DNA of 64,000 nucleotides, taken from NCBI RefSeq assembly GCF_047663525.1, contig NC_092600.1, forward strand, positions 5,824,001 through 5,888,000, written 5' to 3'. Source of the DNA: Anas platyrhynchos (taxonomy: Eukaryota; Chordata; Aves; Anseriformes; Anatidae). The notes under the pieces were generated by a model. It saw only the letters and a program-made list of their open reading frames with translations. It was not told where the DNA came from and ran no database searches. Positions 34,101 to 45,900 of this stretch are shown here, piece after piece. Positions within the stretch are counted from its first letter, which is position 1; every line of letters starts with the position of its first letter. A program made the translations under genes and the position numbers.

Positions 34101-34589
34101 TTTTTAACCTGGTGGATGGGTGCCGGGTGCTCTCCTCGGCCAGGAGCCGAGGCGCTGAGCCTGGAGCTACATCCCAGCCGTTTTTTCTCCGTGTCCCCGC
34201 AGCTGGCACAGCAGCCTGCATTTGCACAGCTGTTCCTCTAACCAAATATTTGAACATCAGCTCTTTTTTTTTTTTTTTTTCCATTATTAATTTTGTGCGG
34301 CCTGGGGCAAGAATTAAAATAATCACGGCCCTTCCTGCTGCTTCTCCCCACCACCCCCCGGCTCTGGCCGCACTTGCGCTTGGCTCCCAGGGCGCTTGCT
34401 GCACGCCGGGTTATGCAAACAGGCTGCACACACTTCTCCACGGCCACGATTTGCCACGAGGGCCACACAGCAAAGCTTCAAACCAAGCCTCAAATCTCTC
34501 TTTTTTTTCTTTTTTTTTTATCCCTCCATCTTTTCTTTATTTTTTAACCCTTCCCGGGGCCGGAGCCCCTCCAGCCCTCAATACCGCCT
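31131..34589. other. Intergenic region between ARSI and TCOF1, first part
   Basis: No gene recognised. It contains a GGGACA hexamer array (32129-32166), a C-run near 31600 and a T19 run near 34264. Open frames here are compositional. Confidence 0.55.
32129..32166. repeat. (GGGACA)n microsatellite
   Basis: About six imperfect GGGACA units. Confidence 0.9.
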
Positions 34590-34720
34590 TTCTCTCGCCA
34601 GTCAATGGGGCATTATGAGCAGGGGAATTATTGAAAGCAGAACTCCCAGGCCGTACAATGGGAGCTCTGTGCGAGGCAAATATTGCACAATCTGTTTGCA
34701 CGCCGCGGGCTCGCAGCCCT
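34590..34720. promoter_or_regulatory. Candidate conserved element with C/EBP-like palindrome
   Basis: Contains GCATTATGAGC, GGAATTATTGAAAG, ACAATGGG (SOX-like) and ATTGCACAAT (34684-34693), a good C/EBP-type site. It is non-repetitive and non-coding. Regulatory role inferred. Confidence 0.25.
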
Positions 34721-37700
34721 TCCCCCTCGGCAGCCCCGCTCCCGGCTCATGCCTCGGCCTCTGGCCCCCCGAAATGGGCCCTGGGAGCGAGAAATAGGAA
34801 AGGTTTTTTAATAAGTCCCCTCTCTCCTCCTTCAGAGCGAGGCGTTCGACCTAACGGGGCATCGGGGGCCGTGCCTGGCCTCGGCAAACACAGCCCGGCG
34901 CTGCCGCCTCTTAGATGTTTAAGGGTTTCCGCTCTCCCCGGCCAACGTGTGATGCATTTGCTTTTTTATTGGCGTGATGAAAGAGTCGAGGCAAGTCTGG
35001 AAAAGAAGCGAGCAGTCCCGAGAAAGGAGAGAGCTTGTTATTTTGTCTAGAGGGGGGGGAAAAAGGATCAGAGGGCGGCACGGCCGGGCGATTTGGGGGC
35101 TCGGTGGGAGCGGGGAGGGTGGGAGGCCAAGGGGGCTGGGAGCCAGAGGTCTCCCATGAGCTGCTTTGCTAAGAGAAAGTCTCAGAATTGGTCGGCTGTT
35201 GGGAGAGGGGTGTCAATAAAAAGCCCTCTGAGAGAGGGGTGAGAGGTTTCCAATAGCTGCTGCCCTGCAGGGAGCCGGCACGGGACAGGGCTGGGGCCAA
35301 ACCATCGACCTGGGGAGCCTCGGAGAGACCCCGAGGGTCCTGCTGCTGGCCAGGGGATGGATCACGCTCCTGTCCTTGTCTTTTCCCTGCCTCCTTGCTC
35401 CTCTCGTGTCCGATCACCCAGGGGACCTTCCCCTGCCTGGCGCACAGCGGGTACGCAGCACTTCTGCCTCCTCCCCGCCAGCCCCTGGTGCACGTTTTTG
35501 GGGTGGGATGTGCCAGCATGCTTTATCCCCCCAGTTTTTAACACATCCCATAATTTGCTCCCTGGAAGCTGGAGCCGGGGGGGGAGGAAAGAGCAAATCT
35601 GAACCGGCTCCTGCAGCATCGCTAACGCCACGGGGATGGAGCAGCCACAGCCCGCAGGCCATGGGGCACAGAGGGACAGAATTGGCTGTGGCAGGGCTCA
35701 GCAGCTCTTGGGATCTTGTTTTGGAGCCACGTGGCCTTTTCCAGTGCCCTGCCTGCCTCCGTGCCACTGGGGCAGCTGAAAATCACCATCACCCAGAGGC
35801 GCCCAGAAGCCCCAGCACCATCCTGAAGCCTCTCCTAACGCAAAGCCCAGCCTCTCGCACACATGTTGGGCTTGGCCAGGGCTTGTTCCTGACCAAAAAA
35901 CACTGCTGCTCCCCACGCTCCTGAAACCAGAAATAAAAGCTCTCAGTACGAGTCAGCTTGTCTCGGGCTAAGGAATTTTTCTTCCATTTTTGGTCCCCGA
36001 TGGCACATTTCAACGATTCTGCGAATTCTCTCATGAAATGAGCTGCGCACATTCCTGCTCGCGTTTCCTTTCTTTCCCCTTCCTCCGGTAGCCCCCAGCC
36101 CCGCTCCTTGCTCCAACGTTTGTCCCCTGGGCTCACCCCAGCGCCGGGTGAGCAGCTCGCCGCCTTCCCCTCCCCTCCCGACTGCCGTGCTCGCGTTGAG
36201 GAGCTGAGGAGCTGGAGAGGAGCCCGCGGGTTTGGCACCGCTGCTTCCTTCCCATGCCTTATGGCTTGCTTTGTGCCCCGCCTGGGTGCTCTCCCTCCTC
36301 GTTCTGCCCCCGGCCCTCGGTTTCCAGACCCCAAATCCAGCCCCTCCTGTGAGCAAGGTGCCCCCCGCTGCCACCTCCCAGCCCCGGGGCTCGGTGGGGG
36401 GGTCCCAGCTGATGGGAAACATCCCTGCGTGGGGCAGTTTGGGATGGAAAACTAGAGGTCCCCATGGGCAGGTGGGTTTGTGCCTCATCCCATCAGCTCA
36501 AGCTCCTTGGGTGGATGCTGTGTTCACTCTGCCACCCCCCAGAAGGGAGAAGCTTCACCTACCAGAATAACCCCCCCAAAAACAGCAGCTCCCTTTGCCT
36601 CCAAGGGCCCCCTTTGAAGCAGAGAAGGTCCCGAGGCGGCGGAAGGAAGGCTTTAAGCGTTTAGCATAGCTGGGTTCTGGCAGCGCCGCCGCCTGACCCC
36701 GAGGTTGGCTTGCCCAGCCTATTGCTTTTGGACTCCCCCAGCTTCATTCCTGCCACGGCTCACCGTGGGATACACAGAAGCTCCTCACTCGCTCCTCAAA
36801 GCATGCTCCAGCCACCCCTGGCTCGCTAAGAAGGAGCGATTCTTCCCGGCACCACCTGGGCACGGCCGGGGGCACCTCCGTCCACGGTGCCCCCCGCTCC
36901 CCTCCCCAGCTCCCGAGGGCTGGGCAGCCCCCGGATCCATCCTTTCCCTTCCCTTCCAGCTCCCCTTTCAAATTCAGGCTCTTCAAAGGCTGCGGTGGGT
37001 TTGGGCTGGCAGGAGATGCGAGGGCCGGCAGCAGGACGCCTCCGGGCTCCGCTCCCCGCCAGGGCGCAGCAAAGGAGGGGAGAAAAACCCTCAACATCCC
37101 CCAGCTCGGGTGCCTGCCGCAGACAAGGAGCCCTTTATCACCTGGAGAGCTCGCAGCAGGGCACTCCAGTCCCCGTTGCCCTGCTTGTTTATCCCCCTGT
37201 CCCGTTCAGAGCAAGGAAAACACACCTGCCTCCGGTCCTAATTGCACCTGTAACCCATTAAGGCGAGCACCGCCTGTTTGGGGTTTGTTCCCCAAGGGTT
37301 GTGTCCCTGCTGGACAAGGGATGGCTGGGGAGCGATGTCCCGGAGCACAAAGCTGGCCCCAAACACGTTGCGGTGGCAGCAGGAGGCAGCGGGGGTCCCC
37401 TGCCCACCCCGGCCCCGCAGGGTGCTCGGGGGCAGCGTTGTGGAGCGGGCAAAGAGCCCAATTAGGCGGCGCGTTAATTGCACACAAAGGGGATCCATAA
37501 CCCCGCGGAAGGGATGAGAGCTCGCTCGCGCGCTGAGGATGCCAAGAGCACAAATTGCCTTCTTGTAAGGGAAAGGCTTAATTTCCACAGAACACGACAG
37601 ATTAGAGCGGGAGTGGGTGGGTCCACTCTATTATTCATCAGCCTTCCCCGCTACCAGGAGGTGCTGTGCTGCCTGCTTTGAAGTTTCTCCCAGGGCCCCG

Positions 37701-38400
37701 GGTGCCCACAGCCCTTTTAGCGGGGTGGAAGGCAGGATCCCAAAGCTGGGGCTTCCAGCACCCACGTTCCCCTCGCCCCGTAACGCAGCCACTGCTGCTG
37801 CTTCCCCTGCATGAGCCTGAGGGGGTGATGATGAGACCCCGAGACCCGTCTGGGTGCTGGACCTCAGCCAAAAGCAAGGAGGTTGCCCCAAAATTCGTGT
37901 CCAAGGGCTGCCAGAGCTGCCTTTCCTAGCCGCGCAGTGAGCTCCATCAGTGAAGGCAGCCTGGAGGAAATTTGGGAGGCTGGATTCTTCCCTCCTGAAC
38001 GGGAACGGGACCAAAACAATAATAAGAAAAGCGAGTTCCCATCAGCTGAGTTTACCAGGGAACGCGCTGCAGGGTTTCACAGAAATGGGAAGCTCCGCGA
38101 GGGATTTTTGCAGCACGTTTCGCTTGCAGCTGAGCTCTGCGGGGTGAGATTTGTCCACGGAAGGACAGGCTGCGGGGCAGCTCCTCGCAGAGCAGCGGGT
38201 TGGGGCGAGCTTTATTTGTTTGAGTCCACCCCAGCATGGTCCTGAGGGACACACACGACACGGACGAGGTGCTTGTCCCTGTGGTGCAGGGCAGGAGGGC
38301 TCCAGCCATGCCTTCCCCAGGCCTTTGGGTCTGCTGGGAAGCCCACCGAACCCTTTAAGGGGATCAGAGGGGAGGGGATGCATCATCTCCTGCACTGCTG
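34721..38400. other. Intergenic region, second part
   Basis: No gene, transposon or long tandem repeat recognised. An AT-richer patch at 35930-36060 includes GAGTCAGC (MARE half-site) and ACATTCCT (TEAD core). Confidence 0.5.
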
Positions 38401-38960
38401 GAGGTAGAAAATCCCTATTATTAGGGATTATTAGCCCTTGGGTATGTTTTCCTAGAAACAAATCCCCTAGAAGTGCATGCAGTTTCCCCAGACCCTCTAA
38501 ACCTGCCCGTGGTTAGGGTCAGGCACCCCTGCTGCCCAGCCTGCAGAACACCAAACCCCGTTTTGGGGAGGGGGCTGGAAGCCAAGCAGGGCGCAGCACG
38601 GGATTTCTCCCTCTCCGAGGCCTCGGGGTGGATGTGTGGGACACTCCTGGGAGCCACGGGCTCGAGGCTGGCACCGAAGCACACAGCAGGATATGGAGCG
38701 CCGTATTTCGAGCCCAGCCGTCGGCATCGGGGGTTTTCTGCTCCCAGCCAGGGGCGTAACGTGCAGGGCGGCTGTCGGGAGGCTGAGAGTCCCTATATCA
38801 CTGCTGCAGAGGGTGATTCATGATTACCCGCAGTAATCCAGAAGCTCTACAAAACTGCTAATAATAGGCCTTGCAAACCGACATTTTAGTCGAGATAAAA
38901 AATGACAGGAACGGAATCCAACCGTGCCTCGCTGGAACTATAAATGGAAAGGTATTGCCC
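38400..38960. promoter_or_regulatory. Candidate conserved element(s) with Bicoid-type sites
   Basis: An 8-bp inverted repeat AATCCCTA/TAGGGATT with a 4-nt loop (38410-38429). About 400 bp further on, 38815-38960 holds GATTCATGATTACC, GTAATCCAG, GCTAATAATAGG and ATAAAAAATGAC. TAATCC/GGATTA are OTX/CRX-type cores. Function inferred. Confidence 0.25.
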
Positions 38961-41685
38961 GTGCTCGGCTCCAGAAACACGGCACGAAGCGAAAGCAGGG
39001 GACGGAGCTCGGCCCCAGGATCCCAGCCGAGGTGGGACAGGGATCCCACGGCAGAGAAGTGAGCATGGCACGGGCAGAAAGCACCTCCTGATGTCCCTGG
39101 GATCACAGGACTGGCACAGACCCCAAACTCCAGGGCTTTGGGGAAGGGGTAAGCGCAAGCAGGGCTTTTGGAGCTGCTCCTGGTGGCGGGCAGGGGGTGC
39201 ATGGCCCGGCAGGGCCCGCGGTCCTGCTCAGCACCGTTAATTTCACGCCGCCGTGCGAGAAGATGCAGAGTTGCTAGGTGACAGGAGCACGGGAAGCACG
39301 GCGAGCATAAAGAATCAGCACAGGTCAGCCCAGCACGGGCAGGGGCAGGGGCAGGGGACGGACCCTGCGGGGTCTGCGGCGGTGCTGGGAGCCCTGGGGG
39401 TGCCTCCAGCCTCCCCCCACCCGGGACCAGAGCTCCTGGCCCCACCAGCCCCAACTTTCTCCCCCTTGCAGCTCCCACATTCCTGCTGGGAAATGCCTCC
39501 TCAGCATCAAAATGTGCCGAGCACACCCCGCAGAGCCTGGTCCCCCCACCACAGGCTCATCCAAAGCAGCACCGCCGCGGCCAGGGCCTCGAAAATCCCC
39601 GTGCCATTAACACCAGGCGCGGCCAAAGTCAACACCAGATTTGCCAGAGGTTTCTGTGGGATGGAGGGCGGCTGAGCGAGCGATGCCGGGGGCAGATTTA
39701 CTGTCCTGGTTCTCGCCCAGGGCTATAAAACTCGGCGTGGTGAGGCTTGGTGTCGTTAACATGGGCCGTGGGCTTTCAAGGTGCTGGCTGGGGAAGCGGT
39801 AGCCGGCGGTTCTGCGTGCTGCTTCGGGGCTGTTGGCAAGCCGCACGCTGCAAGCAGCCCCTCTTTCATCTTCCCAGCCCTGCCCGCAGACGGAGGCGAT
39901 GCTTTCTCCCTCCTCCTCCCCGGGGAAGTCTTCACGGCAGATCCCGGGCACGGGCGAGGAAAGGTGCCCCCTTCCCCGCCGCCACCCCATGAGGCTGGAG
40001 GAGAAGGAGCCTTTCTTCGGGTTTTTTTTTTTCCTACCGAATCACGAGGCCGTTCGTACTGACCACTTTAAACGAAACCAGGCGGTTTAGCCCAAACGAT
40101 TACTCATGAGCAGCGTCTAATTAGCTCTAGTATTTAAAGGGAAAATAGAAAAACCTCCTCGGAGCGCAGGCTGCACGGAGGAGCTGCCCGTCCCACGCAC
40201 AGCCTCGGGGAGCCGTCAGCCCCTGCTCCACCTGAGCAAAGGCACCTGAGCCCAGGTGGTGCCCAACCCCCTTTTCAGAGCAGGCTTTTTTTTAATTATT
40301 TTTTTTCTTCTATCAATCAAGCATGGGAGCGAGGCAATCTCCAAGTTCACCTCCCAGATCCGAGCCTGGCACGGGTCGCCCCCCTGCTGGCTTTTCCTCC
40401 ACACGATGAGGTTACGGGGAGCTGGCCGCGGCTCCTCGCCGGAGATGCCGCCAAGCCCACAGCCGCTGCCTGGCCTCCTGGGACCGTGGAGGAGGAGATT
40501 TGGCCTTGGAGGAGCCCCAGAGCGTGTTAGTCCTGTCTGGGACGGTGCCTCGGGCTGCTGGGGCAGGCGGGCGATGCTCCGGGAGCTCTCGGGGCAGATC
40601 AGGGTGCAGGAAGCCACACGCTCCCTGTGCACATCATGCCATGGGGAAGAGGGGACAGGCACGGGCAGCGGGGACCACTGCTTGCCCCAGAGCTCCCCAT
40701 GGGACCGAAGCACCACGAGGAGCCCAAAAGAATGGGCACAGCCATGGCTACAGCCTGTGCAGTGTGACAGCCCAGCCTGGGCTCTGCTGGGACAAGCCAC
40801 CAGGGCACTGGGGTGTCCCGGTCACCGAGCCGCCCCCGTCCCAGCCCCATCTGAGCCTGGGTGGCTCCTCAGCCCAGCCGTGTCCCCAGGTCCCAGCACC
40901 TTCCCTGCAGGCAGCCCGGAGGTGCAGGGCAGGCTGGCTGTGGCCGCTTGCTGAGGAGTTCTTCCAGGATCCCTCTGCTCCCTTCTTTGGGAGCTCTCCC
41001 CTCGTTTGGCGACCGGACCGTTTTGCCGATGCTAACTGAAGCCAGGTGGAAAAAATAAAAAAGCCCTCAGCTTCTCAGCACTGGGATCTCGTTTCCAGCC
41101 AGCGTTCCCTCGGACTGAGGACTCCAGCAAGGGTTTTCCAAGAGCCTCGGGTCACCCGATCCCAGCTAGCTCCCCAGGGTGGGCTGCTGTCCTGTGCCAG
41201 CTGGGGACATCCCGGGGTTTGTCCAGGGCCACCACAACGCAGGATGGGACTTTGTCACCCTCTTGTGGCTGACGGGCTTGTTGTGGCTTCGAGGTGGCCC
41301 CAAGCAGGGTCCCTACTCCGGGGATGGCTGGGGAGCACCTTGGGCTTGGCCCAAAGTGGGGGCTCCACGCTCCAAGGGGGCTCAGGAGGGTGCTCACCAT
41401 GGGGATCCCTGGAGCATCGCCTCTGCCCAGCTCTCCAAACTGCCTGCCTGCCTTGTGAGCTGTGTCTTGGTAACAATTGCTTGCCCATTGGGTTTAACAC
41501 TGGCCAAGGAAGCCTTCCCCTGGTTCGGATAGCCCATGGCACACAGGAAAGTGCCCGCGATCCGCTCGGATCGGGTTGCTTTAAGAGGCTCCCTCCTCCC
41601 CGGTTTAGGTGGCTGGAAATCTCCCACCCCGTTCCCAACCCACCCAACGCTCGGCTGGGAAATCAGGCCACAGCAGCCTCAAAGG
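38961..41685. other. Intergenic region, third part
   Basis: No gene recognised. GC-rich with short T-runs, plus a small AT-rich patch at 40050-40150 with GATTACTC and CTAATTAGC. Confidence 0.5.
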
Positions 41686-41689
41686 GAGA

Positions 41690-41960
41690 GGGAGACTCAT
41701 TCAGCTTTATCTGAAAGCCATTTCAAGCATGTCCAGATTCCTAAAGAAACTTGGATAAAACCCCAGAGATTAATAACAGCGCAGGGCTCTTTGGATGCCA
41801 GAGCTTTGTCTGCTTCCAAGAGAAACATATAGATGTGCCTCGGTGGAATCTCGCTGTACATTTTTTTGGCAGAAAGGCCGAAATAAATCCCTTTGCTGCA
41901 GCAACCCTCAAGCGAGATAAGGCAGGGAGCTCTCTGCAGTCCCCCTGTGCTGCCGCAGGC
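41690..41960. promoter_or_regulatory. AT-richer island, candidate conserved element
   Basis: About 270 bp with markedly lower GC than its flanks and no repeats (TTTCAAGCATGTCC, GAGATTAATAACAG, AGAAATAAATCCC-type segments). Short open frames across it resemble no protein I know. Regulatory role inferred. Confidence 0.25.
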
Positions 41961-42258
41961 AGATAGCAGGCGGCTCTCGTTGTGCCATCCCCTCGGAAGG
42001 GCAGGGAGGACGGGGACTGTCACTGCCGTCAGGAGGGTGCAGATCCAGGCTGTGTCCCACCACCCAGCTCACTTCTGCTGGGAGGAGGGGGACATCACCC
42101 CCCACCTTACGGGGCATGGCTCGGAGATGGAGCCTGCAGGAGCCTGCCCTGAACGTGCCAACATTTGGGCACGGGGAGCTGGCCACGGGGAGGCTGTGCT
42201 CCTCACAGCACTGCCCTCGTCCTCCCGAGGCCAGGGCAAGGCACGTGTGGAAGGAAAA

Positions 42259-42304
42259 GGGTCTGAGGGTCTCAGGGTCTGAGGGTCTGAGGGTCTGAGG
42301 GTCC
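42259..42304. repeat. (GGGTCTGA)n octamer array
   Basis: About 5.7 units of an 8-bp repeat, one unit carrying C for G. Confidence 0.95.
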
Positions 42305-43557
42305 ACCAGGACTGCCCGGAGCATGGTGGCTTCTGGCACCCAGCCACTCCCCTCCCTCAGCCGCTGTGGCTTTTTCCATCTTAACGAGCAGGGAAAGCAA
42401 TCACCGTAAGGAACGTTCTCTAAAGCTCTCAGCACGGCACTCAGGATGTGCCGAACGAAATAAACACACATCAAGAGCTCCTTAATGGCCCTCTCGGCGT
42501 TCCCAGAAGCCACGGCCAGGCACGAGAGGGACCGGGAAGGGATGCTAATGTGCAAAGCAGAAACACCCGGTAAGAGGGGGCTGCATTCTCACCTCCTGCT
42601 TCCCCCCCAGCTGAGGACAGCCCCCAATACCCCTGTGGCTCCGTGCTGGCACGTGGCTGTGCCCACACCAGGGCAGCAGGACGCGGTGATGTCCCCAGGA
42701 GCACCCTTCTCGGTGTGCTCCTCTGCCTCCCAGCCTCCCAGGCACCATTTGCTGTGGGATTTCAGAGCAAATCAACGGGAAGGAGGCAGGTGCTGGCTAT
42801 GGGCAGGGATTTGGGGACAGACCCCGGGGCTGGGCAGGACCCCAAGTCCCCATTTCTTCCCCCTCCACCCCCAGCCGCGTGGCCCCGCTCCCTCCTTCCC
42901 CTCCTCTTCCTGCGTTTGCCATGAGTTCAATCAGCAAAGGACGCCTGGCGGGGAGAAAAAACAATCCCCCAAACCCCTGGCTTTGCAAAGACAAACACAG
43001 CCCCTCTTCCTCTCATTTTCCTTCCAGGTAGAGCTGCTGAAACCTGGGCAAACACGGCCGGGCTGTTGGTGTTGGCCCCGCCGTGCCGCGGGGCTGCCAG
43101 GCCCTTTAACGAGGATCACGCTCACGAAGCAGCCCCGAGCTGGGCGAAAGCAGGGGTGGGATGTGGGCTGCGTGGTGCTAACAACCCTTCTGCCTGCTCC
43201 AGCAGCGCGTATTAGAGCGAACGCAGGCACGAGGCATTAAACGCCTTAATGCTGGCGGCTTCCCGGTGCCAGCGCCGAGTCTCTGCCATGCCAGGAGACA
43301 CGCAGGCAGCTCGACATACCCAGGGACGCCTTTCCAAGCTCGATCGTTAAAATTAAGCATATTGCAACCAAATTTTAATGTCACGTCTTCTGCTCGTCGG
43401 AGCTCTCAAATCCGTTCGTGCAGCCACCCGAATTACAAGGCTGCTTTATGCTCCGCGGGCTGAGGGGTGACTTTTTTTTCCACGCTTAATTAGTTAAAAA
43501 CCAACAGGGCTGGGTCACTACGGCTTTGGGTCATGGAGCTACTGGGTTATGTGTGCG

Positions 43558-43588
<31 letters not shown>

Positions 43589-43592
43589 TTTT
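43558..43592. repeat. (TA)n followed by T12
   Basis: An alternating TA tract from 43558 to 43580, then twelve T. Confidence 0.95.
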
Positions 43593-43889
43593 CACTTCTG
43601 AGCTGCTGTTTCTCATCTGGCAGCAGGCTGCCCGCCACTGAGTCAATATTATTTGATGCCTGCCCCATGGCTTGGCTGAAATGACCCCATCTCCCCGAGC
43701 AAACCCCAGCCGCAGGGAACCACATCACAGAACCCATCCGCACGGCCGTGGGACGAGGGCTGGGGACACGGCCCCGCTTCCCAAAGGGGCCACGGGCAAA
43801 GCTGGAGGTGCTGGGGACAGCTCTGCTGTTCCTCTCCATCCTCCATCCTTCTGGGGACCGAGTTCCTGCACCTTGTGCGGAAATCCTAT

Positions 43890-44285
43890 AAACGCAACAT
43901 GGGAATTTGGTGTAATTTATAACCCCGAAGGCAGTGCGGACCAGATGTTTCTGAGCTAGCTGCTCTTTCTGCCAATGATAAGGCCCCCTGGGCTCGGTTT
44001 CGACTCCAGAAATGTCGCCGGTTAATTAATTAACATGACTCGAACGCCCCGGTCCTGTAGGGCACCTGCCCCCGGTGCGGACACCTCCGTGCCCCTGGCT
44101 GTGCCCGTGAAAGCCGAGGCAGAAAGCTGCCGAGGCGAGGCCGAGCCGCAGCGGGGCCGTGCACACAAAACAATGCCGTGATTCATCGGAGATTGCCATA
44201 ACCCATCGCGTTTCATCAGGATGCTGTGGCATTTAAAATGGCATTTCCTCCCATCTGTTGCGCATTAGCAGACAAAGAAAAAGGA
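43890..44285. promoter_or_regulatory. Candidate conserved element upstream of TCOF1/ARSI
   Basis: Two AT-richer blocks: 43900-44040 with GGTGTAATTTATAACC, GCCAATGATAAGG and GGTTAATTAATTAACATG; and 44160-44280 with GTGATTCATCGG, TGGCATTTAAAATGGCATTTCC and a CATCTG E-box. Non-coding and unique. Function inferred. Confidence 0.25.
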
Positions 44286-44301
44286 GGGGGGGGGGGGGGG
44301 G
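44286..44301. repeat. G16 homopolymer
   Basis: Sixteen consecutive G, a potential quadruplex and a likely sequencing or assembly weak point. Confidence 0.95.
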
Positions 44302-45654
44302 TGAGGAGGAAGAACAGCATAACAAAACGGGGAGAAAAACGGGATTCCTGAGTCAGGCTGTTCTTGCGGGAGGCTCCTCGCCAAACCCAAGCCCACTCTG
44401 TGGGATGAGGGCAGGGGGATTCACTGCGGACCCCTCTGCCCCCGCTGCTCCCCTGGGCCCGGCAGCAAGGGCTGCTGACACCCGCGGTGACTCAAAGCCT
44501 CGCGGAGCAGCACCTGGCAACCCTCTCCCCGCACACCCCGAGCTGAGCAACGCCAGCTTTGGGCTGGCAAACCGGGGGCAGGAGTAAAACCAAGCCCCCC
44601 GAGCCAGCCGCTCTTGTGGCTTTTATTTTCCCTTGGCCGTTTCCTCCTCTTCGCCTCTCATTTTCCATTGCCTCCTGCCTGATTTTCCCTTGGAAATGAG
44701 GATTTTTCCTCGTCCCCACTTCTCTCTTTCCTCTAGTTTGGCTCCTGTGCTCCCGGTTCCTCTGCTCCCCATCCCTTCTCCCTCCTCCTGTCCCTCTTGC
44801 GCTGCCCCTGCCCTAACACATCCCCACTCCTGCGCCGCCCCAGCAGGGAGCACCCTCAGGACCAGACCAGCCAAGGCAGCGGGTCCCGTGGAGCAGCCAC
44901 CCTAAAGATGCCGCGTGAAGCACCCCCAACGATCCTTCCCCTAAGGGGATACAAGCAGCACCCTGCACTGTAACCACCAGCAGCAGGAGGCAGAAACATC
45001 CTCAGGCAAGCAGCCTGGGACCCCCGAGCAGCCAGACCCCAGAGATGCCAGGAAACAACCCAGCACCCGCGGGGATCACGGCGTGCCCTCACTTTGCTCA
45101 AGGCAACCTTCGTTCCCCAGCATCGCACAAGCAGAAGCAACGCCTGAAAACCTCCCCTAATGCATGAGCAGACAAATCCCTCGAGCCAGAGCTCGTAGCT
45201 TGAGCAGCAGAGAGCAGAAAAGTGTCCCTGCAAGCCCAAGGGTCCAGCAGGCGCGCTCAGAGCCTGTCGGCTCCCACCCGGCAGAGGACGGGCAGCGCTT
45301 CCAGCTGCTAGCACGCTCCCCGAGCCCGGCTTTGGCCAGGACACAGGCAGTCATTCAGGACGGAATAGGGACAGAGCAGCTTTCCCCCAAGCTCCCCGCG
45401 TTCAGGGCTGAGGGCACGGCCGGGGCCGTGCGGTTGGTAGCAGACGGAGCTGAGCTGGCTCCCAAATTACGGCCGCCTTATCCCCGTCTGGGTTTGACAC
45501 GGCTTCCTCCCTTCCCTTCGTGACTCAGTGCCTTGGCACCGCGAACGCATACCCAAGAGGTTAGCCTTTGAAAGCCACCAGGGACGGTTCACCTTCCTAA
45601 AATAAAGAGCGGGCGAAAATATTTTCAACATCCCTGCGAAAAAAAAAAAAAAAT

Positions 45655-45900
45655 GCCCCCGAAAACATCGCCGCTTAATAAATGGATGTTGTTGGGCCTC
45701 AGCTGGCTCTGGGCTGAGGTAAATTTTCCTATTTATAATCACGCAGCTGTTGGCTGGCTGAATAACTGTATTTATTATTTGGCATGTTTACTAACCGCCT
45801 CAAATACCTTCTCTACCTGTAATTGTGGTGCAGCGTACACATATATATGTATTTTAGATTTCTTCATTCAAGTGGTTTGTGTTACTCCCGGGCTCCGCGC
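45655..45900. promoter_or_regulatory. Candidate conserved element with MEF2-type site
   Basis: An AT-rich block after an A-run. It has CTTAATAAATGG, CTATTTATAATCACG (CTATTTATAA at 45729-45738 fits the MEF2 consensus), TATTTATTATTTGG and GTTTACTAAC (forkhead-like). No repeat or coding signature. Function inferred. Confidence 0.28.

Noticed and set aside
37815..37870. TGATGATGAG resembling a C/D snoRNA C box
   Set aside because: No terminal stem or correctly placed CTGA D box, and it is not inside a known host-gene intron.
42259..42304. Short regular repeats that could suggest a CRISPR array
   Set aside because: Units are 8 bp with no spacers, and the genome is clearly vertebrate.
44020..44060. 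GTTCGAGTC-like box B resembling a tRNA gene
   Set aside because: No matching A box, acceptor stem or cloverleaf could be found around it.
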